From SAR324 cluster bacterium (GTDB lineage: Bacteria; SAR324; NAC60-12): a DNA stretch of 48,117 nucleotides. The position numbers and the translations under genes are program-made. The stretch spans positions 1 through 48,117 of the forward strand of contig JAESQU010000215.1 of assembly GCA_016764995.1 (NCBI GenBank), read 5' to 3'. Below, in pieces: positions 1 to 7,939 of the stretch. Within the stretch, counting starts at the first letter, position 1, and each line of letters begins with the position of its first letter. Below the pieces are notes generated by a model, which did no database searches, was not told the origin of the DNA, and saw only the letters and a list, made by a program, of their open reading frames with translations.

Positions 1-1
1 G

Positions 2-613
2 CCGGTCAAAGAAGGTGCGGATTTAATGACCGGCTCGACTTACAAAAGTTTTGGCGGTCCGCCTTCCGGAATGATTTTGACCAATTCCGCGGAATTGGCG
101 CAGCGTTTAGATAAAATTGCTTTTCCCGGACTTACCGCTAATTTTGATCTCAGTCGTGCAGCCGCAATGGTTATATCCGTTTTGGATTTGCTGACCCACG
201 GAAAGGAATATGCGCGGATGTGCATCGCCAACGCCAAGTCACTAGCGGAATCTCTGCATTCCGGAGGGTGTGAAGTATTTCATGTTTCCGGAAAAGGGTT
301 CACGAACTCATAACATGTGGCCGTTCCCGCTGCAGTTTTTGGTAGAGGAGACATTGCGTCAAAGCAGCTGGAAAAAGCTAATCTCCTTACCAGTGGAATT
401 GGTTTGCCTTTACCAGCGGTTGCGGTAGACTTCAACGCGATGCGACTGGGAACCCAGGAAATTACACGCTGGGGTATGCGTCCGGAAATTATGGAAACGA
501 TTGCGGACTTTTTCTGTCGTGTACTTGTCCAAAAGGAAAATTCGGAAAAACTAAAATCCGCAGTGATTGAATTCCGGAAAGAATTTCAAAAGCTGCATTA
601 CATTCGTGCTTAA
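2..613 (+). pseudogene. Serine hydroxymethyltransferase-like gene, 5'-partial, interrupted by TAA
   Basis: The frame is open from the window edge and reads as the C-terminal half of a PLP-dependent fold-type I enzyme of the glycine/serine hydroxymethyltransferase group. The peptide TGSTYKSFGGPPSG (from about position 29) holds the expected Schiff-base lysine, and RLGTQEITRWGM (about 442-477) is the usual C-terminal signature. A TAA at 311-313 lies in frame between GKGFTNS and HVAVP, where homologues read straight through, and the same frame then continues to 613. This is a single nonsense codon, not a frameshift. It is either a true pseudogene, a sequencing error (a CAA codon would restore glutamine), or a split protein; a restart at GTG 317 would lack the PLP lysine. 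The gene is convergent with ybeY. Confidence 0.8.
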
Positions 614-645
614 AGAACTTCTGGAGATTTATAAAAAAAGTTTGA

Positions 646-1119
646 TTAGTATATGTTTTCATAGCCGACTTCTTTTAAAAGCGCAATTTCGAGTTCCAGC
701 ATTTCACTGGCTTCATCTGCGGAACGTTCGTGATCCCATCCGGCGATGTGAGCACAACCATGTGCTAAAAGGCGAATAAGTTCTGTTTCAAAATCCCATC
801 CGTTTTCCTCGGCCTGTTTCCGGACTCGTTCCACAGAAACCACTAAATCACCTGCCAGTTCAACATCTTCAGATTCGTCAATTTTCGGTAAACTCAATTC
901 AACATCATCTTCAGTATATGGCCAGGAAAGGATATCCGTGGGACTGTTTTTGCTGCGGAATTGCTGATTTAGTTTTTGGATTTCCGTATCATCGGTGACG
1001 TACAGTGAAATGCCGCGCTCACTTTCAAACAAGTGCCATAGAAAAACTTTTAAAATCTCCGCGAGCTGTTTTTGATTTATCAAACCTTGCCAGTCAGCAT
1101 CGCAGCGGATTTCAATCAT
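646..1119 (-). CDS. ybeY: Endoribonuclease YbeY (rRNA maturation, 157 aa)
   Basis: YbeY is a zinc-dependent single-strand endoribonuclease needed for 16S rRNA 3'-end maturation and late 70S quality control. The family motif HGxxHxxGxDH is present as HGCAHIAGWDH at residues 120-130, giving the three zinc ligands H120, H124 and H130. The upstream segment SPTDILSWPY at about 59-68 is also family-typical (usually TDVLSFP). The length of 157 aa is normal. Its ATG overlaps the rsmH stop by 4 bases (1116-1119), so translation is probably coupled. It is the last gene of the mutM-TAXI-rsmH-ybeY run, so two ribosome-maturation functions sit side by side. Confidence 0.95.
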   Translation of the reverse strand: MIEIRCDADWQGLINQKQLAEILKVFLWHLFESERGISLYVTDDTEIQKLNQQFRSKNSPTDILSWPYTEDDVELSLPKIDESEDVELAGDLVVSVERVRKQAEENGWDFETELIRLLAHGCAHIAGWDHERSADEASEMLELEIALLKEVGYENIY

Positions 1120-2066
1120 GAGGTAATTTCGGAAAAGGAAAAGACGCGTAAATGAGCACTGCGGCTTCTGGGGTTACAGGAGACTTCACTTGCCGAAGCA
1201 TTCACCGGACGTCTCGTGAGAACTCTTCCCAATGGTTTTTCGCCACAAATACAGAACGGCAAATCAGTTGGACAAACACAGGGGTTTTCCCATTTCCGGA
1301 ATTGGTGTTTGACCATCCTGTCTTCTAAGGAATGAAATGAAATTATGGCCAAACGGCCATCCGGTTTTAGCCTTGACGGTGCCTCTTTCAACAAAATCCC
1401 AAGTTCATTTAACTCGTCATTTACTGCAATTCTCAGTGCCTGAAAAGTTAATGTGGCAGGATTAAAACCTGGTTTTTTGAAACGACGGGGCATGATGTCG
1501 CTCACCATGTCGGCAAGTTCCTTTGTCGTTTCAAACAGTTTTTTCTCACGTTCAGCCAGAATGGTGCTGACGATTTTCCGCGCAAAACGTTCCTCTCCAT
1601 AAGAGCGTAATATTGTAAGCAATTCGTGTTCACTTGAATTATTTACCAGATCCGCCGCAGTGAGGTGTTGACGATCTGGATCCATGCGCATGTCCAGCGG
1701 ACCTTCATGCATAAAAGAAAAACCGCGTTCCGGACGTGCAAGCTGATCAGAAGAAAAACCGATATCTGCCAAAATATAATCAAATCGAGGTTCCTCCCAA
1801 TTCTCAAAACACTCAGGCAATTCCGAAAAAGCGGCTTGCTTCAACCGGGTTTGATTTTCAAAAATTTTCAGGCAATCGGTCGCTGCTTTTAACGCATGCA
1901 GATCCCGATCAATGCCATACAAAATTGCTTCCGGAAATTTTTCTAACAAACGCCTGCTGTGTCCACCGCCGCCAAGAGTGCAATCCAAAATTGTTTGGGT
2001 TGCTTGCGGCGCGAAATCTACGACTTCGGCGGCTAAAACTGAAATGTGTTCAAATTGCGTTTTCAT
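1116..2066 (-). CDS. rsmH: 16S rRNA (cytosine1402-N4)-methyltransferase RsmH (316 aa)
   Basis: RsmH (MraW) methylates N4 of C1402 in the ribosomal P site using SAM. The SAM motif LDCTLGGGGHS is at residues 27-37. Further signatures are DIGFSSDQLARPERGFSF, FQALRIAVNDEL, ISFHSLEDRMVK and a C-terminal NPRSRSAHLR. The length is normal. In many bacteria rsmH heads the dcw cell-division cluster after mraZ; here it lies between a TAXI-type binding protein gene and ybeY, with 4-base overlaps on both sides (2063-2066 and 1116-1119), and no ftsL or pbp gene follows. The ATG at 2066 fits the family N-terminus (HISVLAAEVVDF). Confidence 0.96.
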   Translation of the reverse strand: MKTQFEHISVLAAEVVDFAPQATQTILDCTLGGGGHSRRLLEKFPEAILYGIDRDLHALKAATDCLKIFENQTRLKQAAFSELPECFENWEEPRFDYILADIGFSSDQLARPERGFSFMHEGPLDMRMDPDRQHLTAADLVNNSSEHELLTILRSYGEERFARKIVSTILAEREKKLFETTKELADMVSDIMPRRFKKPGFNPATLTFQALRIAVNDELNELGILLKEAPSRLKPDGRLAIISFHSLEDRMVKHQFRKWENPCVCPTDLPFCICGEKPLGRVLTRRPVNASASEVSCNPRSRSAHLRVFSFSEITS

Positions 2067-2959
2067 TTGAAGCGAAACATTTTTTTTGCCGCAGAATGAT
2101 AGGGGTAAACTTTCCGGAAAGCAACGTTGTCAGAGCGAAGTAAATTTTGGAAAAGTATGTGAGGATTTAAGGCATCTTTTTGCGAGAAAATTAGTCTCAG
2201 CAAAGTTGTTGCCAAGCCCTCCGGAAAATCTCCACGCACGACTAAAACTGGATTCCATGCTACTCCGGCCAATGCTTCAGATTGATATGAAAATGAATTG
2301 GCCGGAAGTTTATGAGGCATTAGCCAAGGGTAATTTAATCGCAAAGAGCGTATCAGTTGCTGGTCCAATGCTAAAAGACGGATACCCGCAAATTGCTCAA
2401 GCCAGTTATTGATTTCCCGCAAAGGGACTGGACCTGAAACAGCCAGAACTTCTTCAGAAAAACCATCTGCGAAATCTGGAATTCTACGACCGTTGAACCA
2501 GTTTATTTCGGTTTGTGGCGCTAACTTTTTCCAGACTTGCACAAAATAGAGTGAATTATCATGCACCAGCAAAGTCTGTGTACTTTCGAGTGAAAGGAAT
2601 GGCCCCGGAACAGTACCTAAAACATACAACCAATTTTTCCAGAGTACAGACAAAACACGCAATCCAGGATGTTTTTTCAACTCTTCATGTGCGGATTTTG
2701 CGTCAATGATTGCTAGAGAAACCCTGTTATTTGAAAGTTGTGTCAGACGGTTTTCCGGTGAATTTTCCGTACCTATTTCAATTTTGGTTTTACTGGTTTT
2801 CCGGGATGATGCCCAGAGTCTGGACAGTTCATCAGCAAAAATATATGAACCTGTACCTGGAGAACCGGTCAGGATTATGTGTTGTGGTTTGCTCCATAAA
2901 GTCCCTGAAAAAGAACAAATCCAAAACAGTAGAAATATTTTTAAAATAACTTTCTTCAT
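2063..2959 (-). CDS. TAXI-family (TRAP-associated) extracytoplasmic solute-binding-like protein (298 aa)
   Basis: An N-terminal signal peptide covers residues 1 to about 24 (basic start, hydrophobic core, cleavage near LWS-KPQ). The next segment, ILTGSPGTGSYIFADELSRLW, matches the TAXI binding-protein opening (TGGxxGxYxxxGxxLAxL), and an internal NRVSLAIIDAKSA corresponds to the family's LAIVQSD region. It is therefore predicted to be a periplasmic solute-binding protein. No fused TRAP permease lies nearby, so the partner must be elsewhere or the protein has another role. The match is to the general fold, with weak conservation in the middle. It overlaps rsmH by 4 bases and sits 13 bases after mutM. 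Confidence 0.7.
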   Translation of the reverse strand: MKKVILKIFLLFWICSFSGTLWSKPQHIILTGSPGTGSYIFADELSRLWASSRKTSKTKIEIGTENSPENRLTQLSNNRVSLAIIDAKSAHEELKKHPGLRVLSVLWKNWLYVLGTVPGPFLSLESTQTLLVHDNSLYFVQVWKKLAPQTEINWFNGRRIPDFADGFSEEVLAVSGPVPLREINNWLEQFAGIRLLALDQQLIRSLRLNYPWLMPHKLPANSFSYQSEALAGVAWNPVLVVRGDFPEGLATTLLRLIFSQKDALNPHILFQNLLRSDNVAFRKVYPYHSAAKKMFRFK

Positions 2960-2972
2960 AAAACCTGCTTAG

Positions 2973-3791
2973 TCACTGTTGGCATTCTGGACAAAAAAAT
3001 GTGCTCCTTTGCTGTTGCACTATGCGTTGAATAGGAACACCGCATTCCGGACATGCCTGATCATTTTTACCATAGACTTGGAGAAATTGCTGGAATGTTC
3101 CGGTTTTGTCATCAACTCTGCGGAAATCGGAAATTGTGGTCCCGTTATTTTTGATAGCTTCTTCGAGAATATTTTGAGTATTTTTAATAATTTTAGTCCA
3201 ATCTTTTTTAAGAAGCTTTCCGGCCACGCTCTGAGGATGAATCCGTGAGCGAAACAAAATCTCTGAGACATAAATGTTGCCGAGACCAACCACTATCTTT
3301 TGATCCAGTAATACAGTTTTAATTTCACGTTTGGAAGATGCCATTCGTTTGATGAAAAAACTGGGCTTCATCTCTCCAGAAAGCGGTTCGATTCCCAGCT
3401 TGAGCAATGACTTTGAATCTGCCAGCTTATCATATACCTCCAAGGTTCCAAAGCAGCGTATATCATCGAAAATCATGAGCCGACCGCTTTTTAAGTGAAA
3501 CCAGACTCGATTATATTTCGTAGGTTCCGTAAGCTGATCACTGACTATGAATTTCCCCGTCATGCGTAAATGAGCAATTAAATATCTTTCCGGCTGTAAA
3601 TGAAAAATTAAAAATTTGGCTCGGCGTGTAACATCCAGAAAGGTCATTCCGCACAACTGCTCCTGGAACGCATCAAGGTCTCCCTGAACTATTGGATTAC
3701 TGCGGAAAATTTCAACTGATGAAATTGCGTCTCCGCAGATTTCTTCACGTAATTCTCTAACGACTGTTTCTACTTCAGGTAGTTCCGGCAT
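2973..3791 (-). CDS. mutM: Formamidopyrimidine-DNA glycosylase MutM/Fpg (272 aa)
   Basis: This bifunctional base-excision repair glycosylase/AP lyase removes 8-oxoguanine and FaPy lesions. The mature N-terminus PELPEVETV carries the catalytic Pro and Glu immediately after the initiator Met. RRAKFLI at about 56-62 holds the conserved Lys (K59), HLRMTGKF follows, and VGLGNIYVSEILFRSRIHP is the helix-two-turn-helix segment. The C-terminal zinc finger uses C247, C250, C268 and C271 (CPECG...CPEC). The length is typical. It is the first gene of the four-gene minus-strand run, and the upstream 570+ bases have no recognised gene, so the promoter probably lies there. Confidence 0.97.
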   Translation of the reverse strand: MPELPEVETVVRELREEICGDAISSVEIFRSNPIVQGDLDAFQEQLCGMTFLDVTRRAKFLIFHLQPERYLIAHLRMTGKFIVSDQLTEPTKYNRVWFHLKSGRLMIFDDIRCFGTLEVYDKLADSKSLLKLGIEPLSGEMKPSFFIKRMASSKREIKTVLLDQKIVVGLGNIYVSEILFRSRIHPQSVAGKLLKKDWTKIIKNTQNILEEAIKNNGTTISDFRRVDDKTGTFQQFLQVYGKNDQACPECGVPIQRIVQQQRSTFFCPECQQ

Positions 3792-4388
3792 TTAGGTTTT
3801 ATTCTGCTTTGAGTGGTTGCTCTTCATGAAGGATATTCTATCTGAGTCAGATTCGACTCTCAATCACTTTTAACATCTCAGTTGTTTTAACTGAACTATT
3901 TGTAGAAAAAATGTCGTGAAATAGAAATATAATATTACTCTGACCCTAATTAATAAACTGCCCTCAATACCACCGTTTTGTACTCTCGAAGAAGTGCAAA
4001 CGACGTTTGTTAAAATTAGATTCTACAAGGATTTATTTGACTGAATTTAAGTTGACATCAAGCTTTATGGATTGTAGTGTAAGCAGAAAATTTAATACTT
4101 TGAACATGTTCTTAGCACAAATAATAATTTTCAGTGGGCAATACGAGGGGACTCTATAATTATGGACAAATGTCTGATATCCTTGTCATAGACTGGTAAT
4201 AGTGAGAATCCTAAATTATATGAAGTGAAAATTTAGCTTAAATGCTGGATAATATCGCATAATGATGGCATATACATCTTATAATAATTATTCGGGATAC
4301 AAACCGCTTGGGGCGAGACGAATAGAGCTCCCCCCTGAACTGAGAGCTTCTCAACCATTGCTACTTGTCATCTTCATCAAAAGTGTGT
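3792..4388. other. Non-coding stretch between mutM and hicA
   Basis: This is about 600 AT-rich bases with no reading frame that resembles a known protein on either strand. It must hold the promoters for the divergent mutM run and the first hicAB pair, but no convincing -35/-10 pair stands out. Given the decayed genes just downstream, part of it may be eroded former coding DNA. Confidence 0.5.
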
Positions 4389-4589
4389 ATGATACACATA
4401 AAAAATAGTCGAGAAATTATAAGGCGGTTAAAAAAAGATGGATGGCAACTACACCATATTAAAGGTGACCACCATCAGTTCAAACATCCGGAAATATCTG
4501 GAAAAGTTACTGTGCCGCATCCTAAAAAAGATTTTCCTATAAAAACTTTAAAGAGCATATATCAACAAGCCGGTTGGAATTGGAGATAA
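4389..4589 (+). CDS. hicA: HicA-type mRNA interferase toxin, module 1 (66 aa)
   Basis: HicA toxins are small dsRBD-fold RNases that cut mRNA and tmRNA. This protein shows NSREIIRRLKKDGWQLHHIKGDHHQFKHP followed by VTVPHPKKDFPIKTLKSIYQQAGW, split here for description, which is the complete HicA pattern including the catalytic histidine region (GDHH; most members have GSHH). A TTG codon at 4365 would add eight residues, but the ATG at 4389 gives the usual length and N-terminus, so it was chosen. Neither start has a clear ribosome-binding site. The antitoxin gene hicB starts 3 bases after the stop codon. Confidence 0.9.
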   Translation: MIHIKNSREIIRRLKKDGWQLHHIKGDHHQFKHPEISGKVTVPHPKKDFPIKTLKSIYQQAGWNWR

Positions 4590-4592
4590 ACC

Positions 4593-4994
4593 ATGAAATA
4601 CCCAATTGTATTACACAAAGAAAAAGATTCTGATTATGGAGTTACTATTCCTGATGTTCCAGGGTGCTACACTGCAGGTTCGACGATAGAAGAAGCAATA
4701 GCAATGGCTCAAGAAGCGATACAGTGTCATCTTGAGGGACTATTGATTGACAAAGAGCCACTTCCCTTAAGCTCTTCAATAGAAGAAAATCAAAAAAACC
4801 CTGATTTTGAAAATGGCATATGGGCAATAGTAGATATTGATATTGCTAAGCTATCAATAAAATCTAAAAGAGTAAATATAACTATTCCGGAAACGGTACT
4901 TCATTCAGTAGACAAATATGCCAAACAACATGGGGAATCACGTTCCGGGTTGCTTACTCAAGCCGTAACAGAATATATGGAAGTTCACAATTAA
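4593..4994 (+). CDS. hicB: HicB-type antitoxin with C-terminal RHH domain, module 1 (133 aa)
   Basis: The N-terminal half has the partial RNase H fold of HicB: MKYPIVLHKEKDSDYGVTIP, then DVPGCYTAGSTIEEAIAMAQ and an acidic loop. The C-terminal part (about 90-133, KRVNITIPETVLHSVDKYAK...SRSGLLTQAVTEYM) is a ribbon-helix-helix DNA-binding domain, so the protein should both neutralise HicA and autorepress the operon. The toxin-first order is normal for hicAB. It differs from the HicB of module 2 (6068-6280), which lacks any DNA-binding domain, so the two modules are distinct families and not a tandem copy. Confidence 0.92.
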   Translation: MKYPIVLHKEKDSDYGVTIPDVPGCYTAGSTIEEAIAMAQEAIQCHLEGLLIDKEPLPLSSSIEENQKNPDFENGIWAIVDIDIAKLSIKSKRVNITIPETVLHSVDKYAKQHGESRSGLLTQAVTEYMEVHN

Positions 4995-5288
4995 CAATAT
5001 GAAAAACAATCACAACCAGTAGGACAGCAAAAAACCGATCTGTTTATTGGTTGCTAAGATGCTTTTGTGAAATGATTCCGGGGCTATTATCTACTTGTAA
5101 TGAATAATTGTAATGAATATCTATTATACAGGGAAGAGGTCTGATAATACCTAAGTCAGAGGTTTATACTGTTTAATTGACAGGATATTTTTTGTGAGTC
5201 AAAATTATCTGATTTACCGAATAATATCGGATTTTCAGGGGAAATGTAACTATTAATAATAAGATAACTCAATATTAAATGAGGGACA
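4995..5288. other. Non-coding stretch after hicB
   Basis: About 290 AT-rich bases separate hicB from a decayed lipoprotein gene. No reading frame, RNA gene or strong hairpin was recognised. A GAGGGAC at 5281-5287 would serve as ribosome-binding site of the following broken gene. Confidence 0.45.
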
Positions 5289-5596
5289 ATGAAAAAAATC
5301 CTCGTTTTAACATTAGCAACTATTGGCTTTACTGCTTGTAGTGTTACTTTGACTCGTGAGGGCCGAATGGTGTGAAAGATTCAAGCGGACTGGGCAAATC
5401 AGTGTAAATTTTAGGTACATCAGAATCTTCGAACGGGTCCGGTTTTATGGTGAAAGATGATATTAAAAACGCAAAGACTGAAATGAAGAACGATGTTGCT
5501 ATTCAAGGGGGAAACACTTATGTGATTACAGGGCAATATACAGATGGTTTCGGGACAACATTTGAATATGAAATTTTTAGATGTAAGGAGAGATGA
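5289..5596 (+). pseudogene. DUF4156-like small lipoprotein, broken by TGA and a frameshift
   Basis: The start codes for MKKILVLTLATIGFTACS, a classic lipoprotein signal with a lipobox ending in Cys17. The frame meets TGA at 5373-5375. Read past it, IQADWANQCKF follows until a second stop (TAG 5412-5414). Shifting by one base at the T run 5409-5412 restores a long frame (LGTSESSNGSGFMVKDDIKN, then AIQGGNTYVITGQYTDGFGT) ending at TGA 5594-5596. The joined product resembles the DUF4156 lipoprotein family (CKFLG... then GGNTYVI). Two independent lesions argue for decay over a single sequencing error. The family assignment is from pattern memory and is moderate. Confidence 0.6.
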
Positions 5597-5598
5597 TC

Positions 5599-5764
5599 AT
5601 GAGCATCAGAGGCATTGGAGCAGTTGTAATATTTTTATTTTGTTTTTTTAGGATTAATGTCAGTGGTTGGTAATGTACATGTCGCTGAGTTTTTTTGAAT
5701 ACTTGGCTTAGGTGCATTTGCTTCTGTTATTGCGTTCTTGAAATTACCAAAATCAAAAAAATAA
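5599..5764 (+). pseudogene. Small hydrophobic membrane protein gene, frameshifted
   Basis: From ATG 5599 the frame reads MSIRGIGAVVIFLFCFF and then stops early. Shifting by one base at the T run near 5641-5647 continues as GLMSVVGNVHVAEFF, then a TGA, then ILGLGAFASVIAFLKLPKSK to TAA 5762-5764. The joined peptide of about 54 residues would have two hydrophobic segments and a lysine-rich tail. The lesion pattern (T-run indel plus in-frame TGA) is the same as in the lipoprotein gene 2 bases upstream, so the two probably decayed together as a former operon. No family was recognised. Confidence 0.4.
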
Positions 5765-5807
5765 GTAGATAATACCAATTCATATAATCAGCACTAATTT
5801 TCAGTGA

Positions 5808-6065
5808 ATGAGTAAGTACAGCAAATTGATATTTAAAATTCTTCATGGGGAATCGGACACGAATATTTCCTTTAATGATCTTTGTCATTTACTCAAAAAA
5901 TTAGGTTTTGAAGAACGAATACGAGGAAGTCATCATCTTTATAGAAAGGAAGGAGTAGAAGAAAAGATAAATCTCCAAAGGGAAGGGGCACAAGCAAAAT
6001 CGTATCAGGTAAAACAAGTTCGAAATATTTTATTGAAATATCATTTAGGGAATCAAGAGGATTAA
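5808..6065 (+). CDS. hicA: HicA-type mRNA interferase toxin, module 2 (85 aa)
   Basis: This is a second HicA-family toxin, clearly different from module 1. It has an N-terminal extension of about 20 residues, then FNDLCHLLKKLGFEERIRGSHHLYRKEGVEEKINLQ with the canonical catalytic GSHH, and ends in QVKQVRNILLKYHL, the usual final helix. It belongs to the longer HicA subgroup seen beside short HicB proteins without a DNA-binding domain. ATG 5808 is used; no strong ribosome-binding site precedes it. The antitoxin starts 2 bases after its stop codon. Confidence 0.88.
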   Translation: MSKYSKLIFKILHGESDTNISFNDLCHLLKKLGFEERIRGSHHLYRKEGVEEKINLQREGAQAKSYQVKQVRNILLKYHLGNQED

Positions 6066-6067
6066 TT

Positions 6068-6280
6068 ATGGATAAATACGAAATTATTATTTATTGGAGT
6101 CAGGAGGACCAACTTTTTATATGTGAAATCCCGGAGCTTCCAGGGTGTTCTGCCCACGGGGGGAGTCAAGAAAAAGCATTGAAAAATATTAAAGACGCAA
6201 TGCAATTGTGGATTGATACCGCAAAAGAATTTGGAGATATAATTCCAGAACCTAAAAAACGAAGGCTGATGTTTGCATGA
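6068..6280 (+). CDS. hicB: Short HicB-type antitoxin, module 2 (70 aa)
   Basis: The HicB core is present: YEIIIYWSQEDQLFICEIPE, then LPGCSAHGGSQEKALKNIKDAM and a C-terminal IPEPKKRR. At 70 aa there is no RHH or HTH domain, so it can bind the toxin but probably cannot repress its own promoter. It follows hicA by 2 bases and looks intact, unlike the decayed genes just upstream. Confidence 0.88.
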   Translation: MDKYEIIIYWSQEDQLFICEIPELPGCSAHGGSQEKALKNIKDAMQLWIDTAKEFGDIIPEPKKRRLMFA

Positions 6281-6439
6281 CTATCCGATAATCCCCACCT
6301 TTTTTTCTTGCAGATTGTTCCACACTTTGCTTTTTGCCGAAGGGTATTTATGAAGTTAGTGTGCACACAAATGCCTGTTTTTATTTAGGTAATATCTTTG
6401 CGTCATCCTAAAAATATTCTGATTAGTATTGAGGGAATA

Positions 6440-6706
6440 ATGGCAGTTGGATGGGCCCGTGAGGGGGCTGTACAGGAGCAAATTGATGCTACTATAGCAG
6501 ATGCGGTTGAGTTGGCAAGAAGTCGTTTGACTGATGGGGAAAGCTATATTCAATGTGAAGAATGCGAATCCTTGATCCCGGAAGCGCGGCGCAAAGCAGT
6601 GCCCGGAGTTCGCCTTTGTGTTGGCTGTCAGTCAGAATTGGAAAAACATCAAACCTCGATCAATTATTTCAACCGCAGCGGCAGTAAAGACAGCCAGCTC
6701 AAGTGA
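6440..6706 (+). CDS. ybiI: DksA/TraR-family zinc-finger protein, YbiI-like (88 aa)
   Basis: The protein begins MAVGWAREGAVQEQIDATIA and contains CEECESLIPEARRKAVPGVRLC..C, the four-cysteine zinc finger of the DksA/TraR group, ending in NRSGSKDSQLK. Length and sequence pattern match the short DksA-like YbiI proteins, which lack the long coiled coil of DksA. The finger group binds RNA polymerase in DksA; the role of the short forms is unclear. The reading frame could be extended to 6398, but ATG 6440 is preceded by GAGGGA at 6431-6436 and gives the family N-terminus. Its stop lies 21 bases from the convergent permease stop. Confidence 0.85.
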   Translation: MAVGWAREGAVQEQIDATIADAVELARSRLTDGESYIQCEECESLIPEARRKAVPGVRLCVGCQSELEKHQTSINYFNRSGSKDSQLK

Positions 6707-6727
6707 ATGGATCTGAGAAGGTGCTGA

Positions 6728-7939
6728 TCACGAACGTATTTTACCCCAGGGAGTTCCCTTTAGTCTATGCGCAGCGAGCCACCAACCCAATATTCCGCAG
6801 ATGATTGCCGTAGCAATTGGCGCGGTTAACCAGAGAACAGGATCTATGCTCAAAGGCAAATTTGCTTCCACTGCAGGTGCGACATATTGACTACCTAAAA
6901 ACGCGGCCGGATCGTTGCTTTTTTGGAGACCGTTCGGTAGAGAAAATTTTAGAGTTGAAAGTCCAAGTGTGGCCAGCCAAGTCAGCAACACCCCAAGTGT
7001 TCCACCAAAAAATCCTTGAAACGCAGCCTCAGCAGAAAGCTGTTTCCGGACATGTTTACGACTACAGCCGATAGCACGGAAGACCGCTGCTTTGCGTTGC
7101 CGCTCCCCCATTGCTCCACGTAAAAAGATGATCAAAAGCAGTAATGCCAGCACAGCCGCAACCGAGGTGGTGACTTGCTGAAATTGTCCGGTTAAACGGG
7201 AAAGTGTTCCGAGCAGTGTTAAAAAAGAATCGGCGCTAACGACGCTGGAATTCGGAATTATTTTCTGGATGGAAACTTTTGCAACATCTGCTTTTGAAGG
7301 ATCGGAGACACGCAGGAAAAGCTGATTGACATGACCGTCCTCCATTTTTACCAACTGCCGCGCTTCGTTGATGTCCAGAAAAAATTTAGCGGAGGCGATT
7401 TGACTGCCTTTCTGAATATCCACGATGCCGGTTATGGTAAAAGTAGCACTGCCGATAGCTATAGTTTTTCCGGGTTTCAGGTTATAAAACGCACCATAAT
7501 GACGTTCGACCAATGCTTCATATTTTCCTGCTTTTGGCATGCGGCCTTTTATCAGCCATTCCTTGACTATCGCGGGGCCGATCAGGTTTTCCGGATTTGT
7601 CGTTTCATTTTCGTTTTCAATTGCGGATTGGAGGGGAATTCCACTAACGCTGAAAAATTTTCCAGGCGAAAAATTCCAGAGCAAAACCGTTCCCATGACT
7701 TCTGTCACACCTTCAATTGTACGCAGGGAATTCCAGTTTTTTTCAGCAATTAGCTGCGCGGAATACGGAATCATCAGTCCCATTGTTTCCGGCAGCGCGG
7801 ATTCTGTTCTGCCCTGTTGAACAACCAAATCGGCATCCAGATTTTTAAACGTGAGCTGTGCCAATGACTGAAAGCCCACACCGAGAACAGGCAGCAAAAT
7901 CACCATCCACCAATGCTTCCACAGGCAGAATTTCCGCAT
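6728..7939 (-). CDS. MacB/FtsX-type ABC transporter permease (403 aa)
   Basis: Topology matches MacB/LolC-type permeases. There is one N-terminal membrane helix (WWMVILLPVLGVGFQSLAQL), a periplasmic core domain from about 33 to 245 that starts NLDADLVVQ, then three C-terminal helices around 250-275, 310-335 and 370-392. The cytoplasmic segment GERQRKAAVFRAIGCSRKHV between the last helices is the coupling region. No ATPase gene lies nearby. The N-terminus is unusually short: it abuts directly on the remnant of another permease (7940-8356), as if a deletion removed the original start. ATG 7939 is the only in-frame start there and lacks a clear ribosome-binding site, so expression is uncertain. 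Confidence 0.8.
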   Translation of the reverse strand: MRKFCLWKHWWMVILLPVLGVGFQSLAQLTFKNLDADLVVQQGRTESALPETMGLMIPYSAQLIAEKNWNSLRTIEGVTEVMGTVLLWNFSPGKFFSVSGIPLQSAIENENETTNPENLIGPAIVKEWLIKGRMPKAGKYEALVERHYGAFYNLKPGKTIAIGSATFTITGIVDIQKGSQIASAKFFLDINEARQLVKMEDGHVNQLFLRVSDPSKADVAKVSIQKIIPNSSVVSADSFLTLLGTLSRLTGQFQQVTTSVAAVLALLLLIIFLRGAMGERQRKAAVFRAIGCSRKHVRKQLSAEAAFQGFFGGTLGVLLTWLATLGLSTLKFSLPNGLQKSNDPAAFLGSQYVAPAVEANLPLSIDPVLWLTAPIATAIICGILGWWLAAHRLKGTPWGKIRS

